Positions 30,459 to 40,772 of a DNA stretch of 50,898 nucleotides are shown here, in pieces. The translations under genes were made by a program, and so were the position numbers. The notes beneath the pieces were generated by a model. The model saw only the letters and a program-made list of their open reading frames with translations. It searched no databases and was not told the origin of the DNA. Source of the DNA: Phycisphaerae bacterium (GTDB lineage: Bacteria > Planctomycetota > Phycisphaerae > Phycisphaerales > SM1A02); the NCBI GenBank assembly GCA_002862305.1, contig PKCS01000068.1, forward strand, positions 1 through 50,898, given 5' to 3'. How positions within the stretch are numbered: the stretch's first letter is position 1; the number at the start of each line of letters is the position of its first letter.

Positions 30459-32546
30459 TTAGAGACGAAATCGTTCCTTCAAACCGGCGATTCCGTCTGC
30501 CTCGCCGATGACCGTCAGACGGTCATTCTCATGAAGCACCATGTCGGCCCGGGGGATGAGGGTCGCCGCCCCCCGGCGGACGATGGCCACGAGGCAGCCG
30601 GAGGGGAATCCGAGGTCCCGGATCCGACTGCCGATGAGCGCCTCGCATGGGGCGGAGGCCTGGGAAAGCACCAAGGTGAAGTACCGCTCATCCTGCAGGA
30701 GGTGCTCCCGCAGCTCCTCGGGACCGCTGGCGGCCAGCCAGTCCTGGATGAAGTCCTCGCGGTCGGCGGAGGCCGCGAGCTGGGCGAGCAGTCGCAGGTG
30801 CTCGGCGGGCTGGCCGCTGGGGCTCAGAAGGAAGAAGAGCGCGAAGATGGTGTGGGTCTGGCCCGCGGTCGTCACCGAGTTGACGCTGACCTTCATCCCG
30901 GTCCGGGCCCTGACGATCACCAGCTGGGGGGACTCGATCCCGTCGACCCGGAGGTGGGGAAGCGCGACCCCCGAGGCGACCGGGGTCGCGCCGCTCCGCA
31001 AGCCGTCCATGAAGCCCGTGACCAGCAGGTTCGAGTCGAGCGAGGCGGACTGGCCGAGCAGGTGGGAGGCCTCCCGCGAGATCGACTCGAAGTCGCTGGA
31101 GGGCTGGGCCTCGAGCACCGGGCAGGTGGCGATGATCTCGTCGAACTCGTCCGGGTCGTGCGCCGTTCGTTCCTTCAGGATCCCGCGCAACTCGTGGTCG
31201 AGCCCCTCGAAGCGCCGCTGCCCGAGGCGCTCGAAGACGTGGTAGATCGCTCCCTGTCGATCCACCTTGGGATTGGCGTAGGCGAAGTACCAGATCACGC
31301 CGATCACCACGAGACCGATCGCGAACAGGGTGGGCATGGTCCCCATCTCGGTGATGAGCCAGCAGGAACCGAAGATTCCGGCGAGTGGCACCCAGGGGTA
31401 GAGGGGGGTCCGGTAGGTGGGGTCGTAGGAGGGGATGTTGCTTTCCCGCATCACGATCACCGCGAGGCAGATCAGGGCGAAGAGCGCCAGCTGGAACGCG
31501 CTCGCGAGCTTGGCGATGGAGATCACGTCGAAGGCCGCGATGTAGAGGATCACCGCGGCCACGGTGATCAGCAGCGAACGAGTGGGGACCCCGGCCTTGT
31601 TGATGCCCTTGAAAACACTGGGAATCAAGTTGTCCCGGCTCATCGCCAGGGGGTAGCGGGAGGAGCTGAGGATCCCGGCGTTGGCGGCGGAGATGAACGC
31701 GAGGAGGGCCGCGATGGTGATCAGCACCAGGCCCGTGGAGCCCGCGAAGGAACCCGCGGCGTCGGCGAGGGGCGTGTAGCTGTCACTGAGCTCGGAGCCC
31801 GGGGTCACGCCCACGATCACGACGATCCCGAGGAGATACACCACGAACGCGACGCCCAGCCCGAGGAACACCCCGAGGGGGAGGTTCCGCTGTGGATTCT
31901 CGATCTCCTCGGCGAGGCTCGGCACCTTGCTGACCCCGACGTAGCTGATGAAGACCAGGCCCGCGGTGGCCAGGATGTCGGGTGCGCCCTTCTGGAAGAA
32001 GCCGTCGAAGCGCGAGAACTCGATGGAGAAGCTTCCCTGCACGAGGAACCAGCCGAGCAGCGCCAGCAGGAAGATCACCAGCAGGTTCTGGAAGCGGGTC
32101 GTCGCCTTGGTGCCCAGGAGATTGAGCAGGCCGAACAGCACCGCAAGGATGATCGCGATGAGTCGGATCGGCGAGTCCTCGAAGAACAGGCTCAGGTAGG
32201 CCCCCATGCCCACCAGCGCGAAGGATGCCTTGAGGGTCAGGGCCAGCCAGGTGCCGAGGCCGCCGATGGTCCCCGCGAGCGGGCCGAGGCTCCGATCCAG
32301 GAAGAAGTACGTACCGCCCGCCTTCGGCATGGCGGTGGCCAGTTCGACCTTGCAGAGCATCGGGGCGATCATCATCAGCGCGGCGATCGCGTAGGAGAGC
32401 ACCACCGCGGGGCCCGCGATGGAGTAGGCGAAGCCGGGCAGCAGAAAGATCCCGGCACTCAGCGTGGTGCCGGTCGCGACGGCGAACACCCCGAACAGGG
32501 TGAGGTCCTTGCGGAGGGCTCCTTCTTGTGGACTCGGTGAGCTCAT
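30459..32546 (-). CDS. APC-family amino acid permease fused to PTS EIIA and RCK-C domains
   Basis: 695 residues. The N-terminal half is an APC-superfamily transporter with about 12 helices (TGTTLSAGIFLLPGFAYSIAG is the family's first-helix glycine motif; PKAGGTYFFLDRSLGPLAG follows). Residues about 470-620 form a PTS EIIA type-2 (fructose/nitrogen-type) domain with the phosphorylatable His531 in GVALPHLRVDG. Residues about 625-690 resemble the TrkA-C/RCK-C ligand-binding domain (GFPSGCLVAIVRRG, LIPRADMVLHENDRLTVIG). ATG at 32546 preferred (AAGGG 5 nt upstream); a GTG at 32564 is possible. A TATACT box at 32609-32604 may be its -10. Substrate unknown. Confidence 0.85.
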   Translation of the reverse strand: MSSPSPQEGALRKDLTLFGVFAVATGTTLSAGIFLLPGFAYSIAGPAVVLSYAIAALMMIAPMLCKVELATAMPKAGGTYFFLDRSLGPLAGTIGGLGTWLALTLKASFALVGMGAYLSLFFEDSPIRLIAIILAVLFGLLNLLGTKATTRFQNLLVIFLLALLGWFLVQGSFSIEFSRFDGFFQKGAPDILATAGLVFISYVGVSKVPSLAEEIENPQRNLPLGVFLGLGVAFVVYLLGIVVIVGVTPGSELSDSYTPLADAAGSFAGSTGLVLITIAALLAFISAANAGILSSSRYPLAMSRDNLIPSVFKGINKAGVPTRSLLITVAAVILYIAAFDVISIAKLASAFQLALFALICLAVIVMRESNIPSYDPTYRTPLYPWVPLAGIFGSCWLITEMGTMPTLFAIGLVVIGVIWYFAYANPKVDRQGAIYHVFERLGQRRFEGLDHELRGILKERTAHDPDEFDEIIATCPVLEAQPSSDFESISREASHLLGQSASLDSNLLVTGFMDGLRSGATPVASGVALPHLRVDGIESPQLVIVRARTGMKVSVNSVTTAGQTHTIFALFFLLSPSGQPAEHLRLLAQLAASADREDFIQDWLAASGPEELREHLLQDERYFTLVLSQASAPCEALIGSRIRDLGFPSGCLVAIVRRGAATLIPRADMVLHENDRLTVIGEADGIAGLKERFRL

Positions 32547-32652
32547 GAAGGCCCTTACTCTCACGTGTCAGGTGATCCATCACCACTCGACGCGGACGCA
32601 TTCAGTATACGCGCAAAGGGGGGGATCCAGAATCGCGACCGGTCGGGGGATG

Positions 32653-32658
32653 TATCCT
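32653..32658 (+). promoter_or_regulatory. putative -10 box TATCCT, 6 nt before the tatD start
   Basis: TATCCT ends 6 nt before the ATG at 32665. The only purine-rich match (GAGG, 32659-32662) lies 2 nt from the ATG, too close for ribosome binding, so a leaderless message is plausible. The -35 region is poor. Confidence 0.4.
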
Positions 32659-32664
32659 GAGGCC

Positions 32665-33450
32665 ATGATCGACACGCACTGCCACCTGACCTTCCCCCCA
32701 CTTCGGGCCAGGATCGACGAGATCAGACGCACCAACCGGGCGGCCGGTGTCCGGGGGATGATCACCATCGCCACGACGTGCGAGGGGTGTCGGGAGAACC
32801 TCGAGCTCGCCCGCCGGTACGAGGACGTCTGGTGCAGCGCCGGCGTGCACCCGCTCTACGCGGACGAACCGATCGACTGGGCGCTGGTGCGGGAGGCGGG
32901 CCGGGACCCCCGCTGCGTGGCGTGGGGGGAACTGGGCCTGGACATGTTCCACAAGACCCCCGCGCTCGATCGGCAGCGGGCGGTGCTCGAGGAACAGCTC
33001 GCGCAACTCGAGAGCTGGTCGAGGGACGGACTGGACAAGCCCGTGGTGCTCCACTGCAGGGATGCCTTCGAGGAGCTGATCCCCATGCTCGAGTCGAGCA
33101 GCCTTCCGAACGAGTCGTTCGTGTTCCACTGCTTCACGGGCGGCCCTGACGAGGCCCGGTCGGTGCTGGACTTCGGGGCCATGATCTCGTTCACGGGCGT
33201 CGCGACCTATCGCAACGCCGAGGAGGTCGCCGAGGCGGCGAGGGTGGTTCCCGAGGAGCGCATCATGGTGGAGACCGACGCCCCCTACCTCAGTCCGGAA
33301 CCGGTCCGGGGAAGCCACCCGAACCTTCCGGAGAACGTGGTCCACACCGCGCGTTTCATCGCGGGACTGAGAAAAGCCGATTTCGGGGCCTTTGAAGCGG
33401 TCCTCGACGCGAACGCGGAGCGTTTCTTCCGGATCGTCCTGCCCGGGTAG
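32665..33450 (+). CDS. tatD: TatD-family metal-dependent hydrolase (DNase)
   Basis: 261 residues, the normal family length. TIM-barrel amidohydrolase motifs: DTHCHLTF at the N-terminus (metal-binding His pair), AGVHPLYAD, WGELGLDMFH (metal-binding Glu), VVLHCRDAFEEL, FHCFTGG and ETDAPYLSPEPVRG with the final metal-binding Asp. Characterised TatD proteins are 3'-5' DNases/RNases; they are not part of the Tat export machine despite the name, yet here the gene is next to tatC, 36 bp away. Divergent from the APC-EIIA gene. Confidence 0.93.
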   Translation: MIDTHCHLTFPPLRARIDEIRRTNRAAGVRGMITIATTCEGCRENLELARRYEDVWCSAGVHPLYADEPIDWALVREAGRDPRCVAWGELGLDMFHKTPALDRQRAVLEEQLAQLESWSRDGLDKPVVLHCRDAFEELIPMLESSSLPNESFVFHCFTGGPDEARSVLDFGAMISFTGVATYRNAEEVAEAARVVPEERIMVETDAPYLSPEPVRGSHPNLPENVVHTARFIAGLRKADFGAFEAVLDANAERFFRIVLPG

Positions 33451-33486
33451 CGAGAACCCCGCCCGAGGGAAGTACCCTGTTGGACC

Positions 33487-34760
33487 ATGCCATTGGACCA
33501 GCAGCAGGACCTGAGGACGCCCGACGGCTCGTTGATGAGCTTCGGCGATCACCTGGACGAGCTGAGGAGGCGGCTCATCCTCGGCCTGGTGGTCCCGCTG
33601 CCCCTCATGATCATCCTGTTCCCGTTCGCCTCGGACATCCGGGGAGTGCTGACGAGACCGGTCTTCGGCGCGCTGCGTTCGGAGGGACTGCCCGCCCAGC
33701 TCCAGGCGATGAACCCCGCGGAGACCCTCGCGACGGACCTGAAGCTGAGCATCATCTTCGCCCTGGTGCTGGGCTTCCCCTGGATACTCTGGCAGGCGTG
33801 GAAGTTCATCGAACCCGGCCTCTACCGGCAGGAACGAAGGTTCGTGCACCTGCTGATCCCGGGAAGCATCGTGCTCACCCTCAGCGGCCTCGCCCTGCTC
33901 TATTTCGGGATGCTCCCGTTGATGCTCAGGGTGCTGATCGCCTTCGGGATGCCCGGGGATGTCGTGACGTATCCCGCAAGCGGCACCGGGGTCGACGAGG
34001 CGGGGGCCGCGGTGGTCTCGGGAGAGGCGTCGGACGAGGCGTCGAGGATCATGGTGCTCGAGGAGCGGCCGCCGGACCTCGAGCCGGGCACCATGTGGAT
34101 CACTCCCGACAGCGATGAACTGAACATCGCGGTGCCGACCAGGGACGGATCCGGGGAGGAGCTCCGGGTCCTGATGATCCCGATGGTGCCCGAGGGGATG
34201 GTCCTCCAGCAGTACCGCCTGCGGGAGTACATCAACTTCATCCTCATCCTGATGGTGGGCATCTCGATCGCGTTCCAGATGCCGCTGGTGATCCTGCTGA
34301 TGGGATGGCTGGGGCTGATCCGGCCGGAGGTGCTGGAGCGGAACCGTCGCTACGCCCTGTTGGGATGCGGGGTGGTCTCCGCGGTGATCACCCCCGCCGA
34401 CATCGTGAGCATGATCCTGATGCTGGTCCCGCTCTACGCGCTCTACGAACTGGGGATCCTGCTGCTGAAGGTGGCACCGGCGGACCGGGTCGCACGGGGA
34501 GCGGTCTTCAGCGGTGCCGTGGAGGACGTGCTCGGGCGCTTCGAGGACGGTGAAGACGGTGGCGAGGACCCAGACGATCCCTCCGATGACGATCCCGGGA
34601 CCCCGCCGGAAACCGGTCCGCAACCGTCGGGCCCGCGGGACCCGAGCGGCCCCCCTGCCCCGGGGAACGCCCGGGACGCGGACGACGAGGGGATCCCCCC
34701 GCGTCGAGCTCCTGAGGGGACCATCTCCCACGACGAGGAGACGGACGGGGAGGCCGATCG

Positions 34761-34764
<4 letters not shown>
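33487..34764 (+). CDS. tatC: Sec-independent translocase TatC with periplasmic insertion and acidic tail
   Basis: 425 residues against about 250 in E. coli. The core is clear: SFGDHLDELRRRLI at the N-terminus (conserved E/L-R-R), FWxPG-like KFIEPGLYRQERR, and helices ending with FQMPLVILLMGWLGLI. Residues about 154-245 form a hydrophilic insertion in an external loop between the third and fourth helices, and about 75 C-terminal residues form an acidic, Pro-rich tail. Recognises the twin-arginine signals such as that on ActB. Start 33487 lacks a good Shine-Dalgarno; a TACCCT box lies 8 nt upstream. The stop overlaps the next start (GTGA). Confidence 0.92.
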
Positions 34765-35310
<546 letters not shown>

Positions 35311-35321
<11 letters not shown>

Positions 35322-35973
35322 GCAGGAACCGGGGACCCCGTCCCCGCAACCGATGAAGGTGGTGTGCTTCGACTTCGGCGGCGTGCTCGTGGAGATCAGC
35401 CGGTCCTGGGAGGAGGCCTGCACCCGGGCCGGCTTCCGGGAACTGGTCGACCACGAGCGGGCCAGCAGCATGCTCGTCGCCTCCGGGCACGCAGCCGGCT
35501 TCCAGAGGGGCGAGGTGGGATTCGAGGAGTTCCTGCTGGAGGAGGCTCGCCGGCTCGACGGACGCTTCACGGAGGAACAGCTGCGCGAGGTCCATCGTCA
35601 CTGGCTGATCGGGGAGGTGCCGGGGATGGACGGGGTGGTGGATCGCCTGAATGCCTCGGGGGTGCGCACGGCGTCGCTGTCCAACACCGACGCGGAGCAC
35701 TGGCCGACCCTCAGGGAGATGGGTTCCATCAAGTCCCTGGCGGTGCAGGGCCTCTCGTTCGAGATGGGGCTGCTCAAGCCGGAACCGGGCATCTACCACG
35801 AGGCGGAACTCCGGTTCGACGCCTCGGCCGCGACGATTCTCTTCTTCGACGACCTGCAGGAGAACGTCGACGCCGCGACGAGGTGTGGATGGAACGCGAT
35901 CCGGATCGACCCCCACGAGCCGGTGACGCCCCAGGTCGAACGCGGCCTCGCGGCCTTCGGGGTGGCGGTCTGA
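35311..35973 (+). CDS. HAD-superfamily phosphatase (subclass IA type)
   Basis: 220 residues. Motif I is VVCFDFGGVL with the nucleophile Asp21 (D-x-G variant seen in haloacid-dehalogenase-like and epoxide-hydrolase-N-like proteins), motif II is TASLSNTDAEHW, motif III the Lys in GLLKPEPGIYHEAE, motif IV ILFFDDLQENVDAA. Substrate not predictable. Strong AGGAGG about 11 nt upstream of the ATG, inside tadA. Confidence 0.88.
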
Positions 35974-35988
35974 CGGACCGGCCGCGGC

Positions 35989-37269
35989 CTATTCCGCGGG
36001 CGGCTCCGCTCCGGGGGAGGGATCCACCCCGGAGATCAGCTCGCGGAGCAGCACCGTGGCGTAGGCGCCACGGGGCAGGTCGAAGGCGGTCCGGATGTAG
36101 GAACCGGAATTGTCGACGCCCGAGTCGATCTCCACGTTGGTGACGGGAACCCTCAGGGGGCGGCGGGTGCCGCGTTCGATGAAGTCCGAGGACTCGAGCT
36201 CCTCGATCCCGCAGTCGAACGCCCCGAGCGCGGACACCTCGTCGTCCAGCGTGGTCCCGAACGGACGCAGCATGTGGCGTCCCCACATCGGACCGGTCGC
36301 CGAGACCTGGAACGAAGCGACGTCCTCGGGGAAGTCAGCCGCCTCGAACTGCTCGGCGTGGCAGATGAACTGCCGCCTCGAATCATGTCGAAGGGCCACG
36401 TCGCCGATCCGGACCTGGTCGAGCGTCCCCTCCTCGATCCTCCGGTCGAGCACCCGGTTGAAGATTCCGGACTGGAGGGCGCTGGACCAGAACGCGAGGA
36501 GCGGCCGGCCGATCGACAACACCGCCTCCCGGGGCGTGCGACCGGCGATCAGGGCTCCCAGCGCCTTCCGCTCTGCCTGCTCGTTGCGGGACCAGGTGGC
36601 CAGGCTCTCCTTCAGCATCCCGGCATCGAACTGCCGGCGCCCCTCGGCCTGTCGTTCGGGGAACGAGGACCCCCGGGCCCCGAGCAGCTCGGAGAGGAGG
36701 TCCTCCCATCGTTCCTTCAGGAGCAGGGCACCCAGTCGGTGGGTGTTCAGGCGGTAGCCGAAACGCTGGTAACCGTAGTAGTTGGGCAGGCCAGAGCGCT
36801 CCAGCTCGCGAAGCCGCCTGAGCACCGCCGGAGCCTTGAGCGGGTCGGTCTCCCGTATGCGGATCGAGAACCGGTTGCCGAGCAGGTGACCCCGGCGAAG
36901 CTTGTTGTGGTGCCTCGAGGACCAGAGCACCTGGATTGACTTGTGCCGGGGATCGACGCTGCCGGGTTCACGGCCCGGCAGGTGGATCGAGACCATCTGC
37001 CGGGTGATGGCACGACGATCCTTCATCCCGGCGCACCCGATGGCCGATGGCCTGACCTTGAAATGGCGTGCGAGGTGGTGGATCAGCTCCGAGTGGGCGA
37101 GGCCCTGCTTCTGTACGAACAGGTAGACGTGCTCACCCTCCCCGCTGGGCTGGTAGAGCGGAAGCTCCTCGACCAGGAAGTCCTCGTCGCGTTCCTTGAT
37201 GGCGCCCGTGACCTCGGGCTCGTCGAGGAGGCGGCGTGCGGGGAGCGGGCAGGCCGCTCCCGGGGGCAC
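35989..37269 (-). CDS. truD: tRNA pseudouridine-13 synthase
   Basis: 426 residues. Isomerises U13 in several tRNAs. The catalytic Asp84 lies in GCAGMKDRRAITRQ; other family segments are IKERDEDFLVEELP, HLLGNRFSIRIR, PNYYGYQRFG (the NYFGxQRFG motif) and LPRGAYATVLLRE. GTG start at 37269, 17 nt downstream of the DUF151 gene. Convergent with the HAD gene (15 bp between the stops). Somewhat longer than E. coli TruD. Confidence 0.93.
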   Translation of the reverse strand: MPPGAACPLPARRLLDEPEVTGAIKERDEDFLVEELPLYQPSGEGEHVYLFVQKQGLAHSELIHHLARHFKVRPSAIGCAGMKDRRAITRQMVSIHLPGREPGSVDPRHKSIQVLWSSRHHNKLRRGHLLGNRFSIRIRETDPLKAPAVLRRLRELERSGLPNYYGYQRFGYRLNTHRLGALLLKERWEDLLSELLGARGSSFPERQAEGRRQFDAGMLKESLATWSRNEQAERKALGALIAGRTPREAVLSIGRPLLAFWSSALQSGIFNRVLDRRIEEGTLDQVRIGDVALRHDSRRQFICHAEQFEAADFPEDVASFQVSATGPMWGRHMLRPFGTTLDDEVSALGAFDCGIEELESSDFIERGTRRPLRVPVTNVEIDSGVDNSGSYIRTAFDLPRGAYATVLLRELISGVDPSPGAEPPAE

Positions 37270-37286
37270 GTTTGGTGGTTCGGGGC

Positions 37287-37766
37287 TCAGGACGTCCCCT
37301 CTTCCGAATCGGCGTCGGGGGACTCCTCGGACGGGGATCCGGACCCGCCGTTGAGCATGGAATCCATGTCCTCCGCGGCGGCCTCGTCGAGCACGTGTTC
37401 GGCGACCATGATCGGGACGTCGTGGGCGATGCCGAGCGCGATCGCGTCGGAGGGCCGGGAGTCCACGCGAAGCTCGCTGCCCGCCTGGTCGATCACCAGG
37501 ACCGCGTAGAAGGTCCCTTCGTGCAGGTTGTTGATCTCGATCCGGACCAGCGTCCCCCCCAGCATGGTGATGATCGATCCCAGCAGATCGTGGGTCTGGG
37601 GCCGTGCGATCTCGATGCCCTTGAGCCGCCGCTCGATCGCGAACGCCTCGGGTAGGCCGATCACGATCGGGAAGCTTCGGGGCCCGTCGATCTCGGAGAG
37701 CTCGATGATCTGCATCTCGGTCATCTCGCGGATGAAGATGCGGGCAAGTTCTACCTGGACGTTCAT
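37287..37766 (-). CDS. bifunctional nuclease family protein (DUF151)
   Basis: 159 residues. The DUF151 signatures are present: RSFPIVIGLPEAFAIERRLKG, HDLLGSIITMLGG, EGTFYAVLVID and DSRPSDAIALGIAHDVPIMV. Characterised plant and bacterial members act on nucleic acids; the role in bacteria is unclear. The C-terminus is an acidic Ser/Glu-rich tail. ATG at 37766 with GGAGG 5 nt upstream; a TATGAT box at 37814-37809 may be its -10. Upstream of truD on the same strand. Confidence 0.85.
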   Translation of the reverse strand: MNVQVELARIFIREMTEMQIIELSEIDGPRSFPIVIGLPEAFAIERRLKGIEIARPQTHDLLGSIITMLGGTLVRIEINNLHEGTFYAVLVIDQAGSELRVDSRPSDAIALGIAHDVPIMVAEHVLDEAAAEDMDSMLNGGSGSPSEESPDADSEEGTS

Positions 37767-37851
37767 GGAAGCCTCCGGGACCCGCGGGGACGCGGGGACG
37801 ACGGGCGGATCATACCGGGGAGGGAGGCCGGGTAGGTCGACCGCCGGGCGA

Positions 37852-39288
37852 TCATTCCGACCAGTCCGCGAGGAGGTAGGTGAGGTCCTGTGCATCGACG
37901 ACGGCGTTGCCGTCGATGTCCGCCGGGCACCCCGCGCAGGGTCCCCAGGTCGAGAGCAGGATCGCGAGGTCGCCCCCGTCCACGTCGCCATCCTGGTCGA
38001 GATCCGGGTCCTGCCCCGGTGGATCGAGCAGCTGGAGGGCGGCATTCAGGTCCAGGCACCCCCAGCCGGTACCGGGGTCGTATCCCGCGATGCTGAGGTC
38101 CCGGGCGGACTGGTTGAGTATGGACCGGATCGCCTCGGGGTCGAGTTCCGGACGAAGCGAAAGCAGGAGCGCGGCGGCACCCGCCACGTGCGGCGCGGCG
38201 AAGCTGGTCCCGGTGCCCTGGGTGTAGCTGTCGAACATCCCGGTGGTGGGTACGTCGACACCCGGGGCCACCAGGTCGAGTTCGTACCCCACCCCGCTGC
38301 CGGACCACCTCTGGTCGGTATTGGTGATCGCCCCCACCGCGATGGTCTCGGGCCAGTAGGCGGGATAGGAGACCGTGAAGCCGGTGTTGCCGGAGGCCGC
38401 CACCATGACGACCTCGCTCGCCGCGGCGTACTGAACGGCATCCCGGAGGACCTCGTTGCCGGCGGTGAACTGCAGGCTCATGTTGATGACCCTCGCGCCG
38501 TTGTCCACCGCCCAGACGATCGATGCGGCGGTGACCGCCTGGGAGACGGAACAAGGGGAGGAGACCACGATCGGCATGACGACCGCGGTCCAGTTCACCC
38601 CCGCGATTCCCAATCCGTTGTCGCCGGCGGCGGCGATGATGCCCGCGACCTTGGTTCCGTGGGCGCCGCACACCTCACTGGTGTCGGTCGAGCCCGCGAC
38701 CATGTTGTATCCGGGCTGGATGCGGCCCGTGAGCTCGGTGTGGGGATAGAGGCCGCTGTCCAGCGTCGCGACCACCACGGGCTCGCCGCCGGTGCTGGTA
38801 TCCCACGCCTGGAACGCTCGAACGTCCGCCCCCTGGACGCCGTTTACGCCCGAGACGGGCTGCCCGGTGTTGCGAAGGTTCCATTGGGTGCTGAACAACG
38901 GGTCGTTCGGGATGGTGGCGAGGGTGCCGTGGCGATCGACTTCCACCAACTCCACGAAGGGAAGTCCACGCAGTCGCTCGGCGACCTGCGCGGGATCCGC
39001 GCCGGGTTCCAGGCTCGCACGCACCCAGCGGTCGAGACCGATCCGCTCAACCAGTCCGGCATCCGAACCCGCCGGGTCGAAGACCGGAGCGACGTCGAGG
39101 ATCCCGGACGTCAGAGGGACGCCGGAGGTCGCGCCCGGCCGTGCGGGAGCGGAGGTGGGCCCGCTTCCCTGGAAGGGGGTCGACGCCCGGGTGGTCTTGA
39201 TGAGCAGGACGTCCGGATCGGCGTACGTCAGCCCGCCCGCGAGGACCGGAAGACAGGCGCAGGCAAGGACGCATCTGGGGACTGGCAC
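37852..39288 (-). CDS. secreted subtilisin-like serine protease (S8) with dockerin-like C-terminus
   Basis: 478 residues. Signal peptide (VLACACLPVLAGGLTYA), an inhibitor-like propeptide (about 25-125, with RASLEPGADPAQVAERLRGLPFVELVEVD), then an S8 catalytic domain with the triad Asp177 (VATLDSG), His210 (GAHGTKVAG) and Ser362 (GTSFAAPHVAG). A dockerin-like module follows (DLDQDGDVDGGDLAILLSTWG and a second copy ending DLTYLLADW). All catalytic residues are present, so it should be active outside the cell. GTG start with GGAG 9 nt upstream. Confidence 0.93.
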   Translation of the reverse strand: MPVPRCVLACACLPVLAGGLTYADPDVLLIKTTRASTPFQGSGPTSAPARPGATSGVPLTSGILDVAPVFDPAGSDAGLVERIGLDRWVRASLEPGADPAQVAERLRGLPFVELVEVDRHGTLATIPNDPLFSTQWNLRNTGQPVSGVNGVQGADVRAFQAWDTSTGGEPVVVATLDSGLYPHTELTGRIQPGYNMVAGSTDTSEVCGAHGTKVAGIIAAAGDNGLGIAGVNWTAVVMPIVVSSPCSVSQAVTAASIVWAVDNGARVINMSLQFTAGNEVLRDAVQYAAASEVVMVAASGNTGFTVSYPAYWPETIAVGAITNTDQRWSGSGVGYELDLVAPGVDVPTTGMFDSYTQGTGTSFAAPHVAGAAALLLSLRPELDPEAIRSILNQSARDLSIAGYDPGTGWGCLDLNAALQLLDPPGQDPDLDQDGDVDGGDLAILLSTWGPCAGCPADIDGNAVVDAQDLTYLLADWSE

Positions 39289-39438
39289 GGGGCGGGTCTC
39301 CGTTGGGGAATCGAGGGAGCTCGAGCGGGGTACCTCGACTATAGACCGCGCTTCGAGCGAAGCACCCCCCTATCGGCCAAAGGAACGCAACCCGCGTCCA
39401 ACGAGGCGACACACGTGGAACCCCGGCGACGGAGGCGA

Positions 39439-39467
39439 TTGCCGAGGCCATGCCGGTACAGTATGAT
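39439..39467 (+). promoter_or_regulatory. predicted sigma-70-like promoter of metK
   Basis: TTGCCG (39439-39444), 17-bp spacer, TATGAT (39462-39467). Expected transcription start at about 39473-39475, exactly where the structured leader begins. Confidence 0.65.
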
Positions 39468-39472
39468 GGGTT

Positions 39473-39562
39473 ATTGGCCCGTTCATCCGTGTTTCCGGAT
39501 GAAAGGATGGATCACAACCCCCTTCACCGGGCAATCAGCTCGACTCCGAAAGGACGTCACCC
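39473..39562 (+). promoter_or_regulatory. structured metK leader, candidate cis-regulatory RNA
   Basis: About 90 nt between the predicted start of transcription and the GTG of metK. An outer helix pairs 39473-39481 with 39528-39535 (8 bp, one bulged G). Directly stacked inside is an 8-bp hairpin, 39482-39489 with 39496-39503, loop TGTTTC. The sequence GGATG occurs twice (39497-39501 and 39505-39509), so CATCC at 39484-39488 can pair with either. The loop TTTC could pair with GAAA at 39548-39551 beside the AAGGA Shine-Dalgarno (39550-39554). It does not match any SAM riboswitch class I can recall. Pairings were found by eye. Confidence 0.45.
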
Positions 39563-40762
39563 GTGCACCAGAATCAGCTGTTCACCTCCGAAAGCGTCTC
39601 GGTCGGCCACCCCGACAAGCTGGCCGACCAGGTCTCCGATTCGATCCTCGACGAGATGCTTCGAATCGATCCCAATGCGCGGGTCGCCTGCGAGACCATG
39701 GTCACCACCGGCCTGTGCGTGGTCGGCGGTGAGGTGACCTGCGACGGCTACGTGGAGATCCGGGACGTAGTCCGCAAGACGATCACGGACGTCGGCTACG
39801 ACAGCTCGGACAAGGGCATGGACGGTGAAAGCTGCGCGGTGATGATCGCCCTCGACGAGCAGTCCCCGGAGATCTCGATGGGGGTCACGGAGGGCGAAGG
39901 CGCGCATTCCGAGCAGGGTGCGGGGGACCAGGGCCTCATGTTCGGCTACGCGTGTCGCGAGACGGAGTCCCTCATGCCCCTCGCGATCGACCTCTCCCAC
40001 AAGCTGATGGCCCGCCAGGAGGAGGTTCGACGGAAGGAAATCGTCCCCCACCTGCGACCCGACGCGAAGAGCCAGGTGACCGTGGAGTACGAGAACATGC
40101 TTCCCAAGGCGGTCCATACCGTCGTCCTCAGCACGCAGCACGGGCCGGAATGGACCAGGGACCAGGGCGGCATGCGCGACGAGGTCATCGAGCACATCAT
40201 CAAGCCGGTCCTGGGGGACTGGTACTCGAACGACCTGGTGGTCCACACCAACCCCACCGGGAGCTTCGAGCGAGGCGGGCCCCACGGGGACTGCGGGCTC
40301 ACCGGCAGGAAGATCATCGTGGACACCTACGGCGGCATGGGACGACACGGGGGCGGGGCCTTCAGCGGCAAGGATCCGTCGAAGGTGGACCGGAGCGCGG
40401 CCTACATGGCCCGGTACATCGCCAAGAACCTGGTGGCCGCCGGCCTCTGCGACCGGTGCGAGGTGCAGTTGAGCTACGCGATCGGCGTCGCGGAACCGAC
40501 CTCGGTCTCGGTGGACACCTTCGGCACCGAGAAGGTGGATCCCGGGTGCCTCGAGGGCCTGATCCGCGATCACTTCGAGCTGACCCCCAAGGGCATCATC
40601 GATTCGCTGGGCCTCAAGAAGCCGATCTACCTGGTGAGCGCCGCACTCGGGCACTTCGGGCGGATCCCCGGCGAGGACGCTCCGGGATCGTTCTCCTGGG
40701 AACAGACCGACGTGGCCGAGGCGCTGTCCAGGGCCGCGGCCTCGACCAGCCAGTCCGGCTGA
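39563..40762 (+). CDS. metK: S-adenosylmethionine synthetase
   Basis: 399 residues. Makes SAM from methionine and ATP. Motifs: [18 protein letters not shown] (ATP-binding His), [20 protein letters not shown] (the GAGDQG hexapeptide), [17 protein letters not shown] and [19 protein letters not shown] (P-loop-like phosphate binding). Full length. GTG start at 39563 behind AAGGA. Followed after 10 bp by the RsmB-like methyltransferase, a SAM consumer. Confidence 0.97.
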   Translation: MHQNQLFTSESVSVGHPDKLADQVSDSILDEMLRIDPNARVACETMVTTGLCVVGGEVTCDGYVEIRDVVRKTITDVGYDSSDKGMDGESCAVMIALDEQSPEISMGVTEGEGAHSEQGAGDQGLMFGYACRETESLMPLAIDLSHKLMARQEEVRRKEIVPHLRPDAKSQVTVEYENMLPKAVHTVVLSTQHGPEWTRDQGGMRDEVIEHIIKPVLGDWYSNDLVVHTNPTGSFERGGPHGDCGLTGRKIIVDTYGGMGRHGGGAFSGKDPSKVDRSAAYMARYIAKNLVAAGLCDRCEVQLSYAIGVAEPTSVSVDTFGTEKVDPGCLEGLIRDHFELTPKGIIDSLGLKKPIYLVSAALGHFGRIPGEDAPGSFSWEQTDVAEALSRAAASTSQSG

Positions 40763-40772
40763 GAAGCGAATC

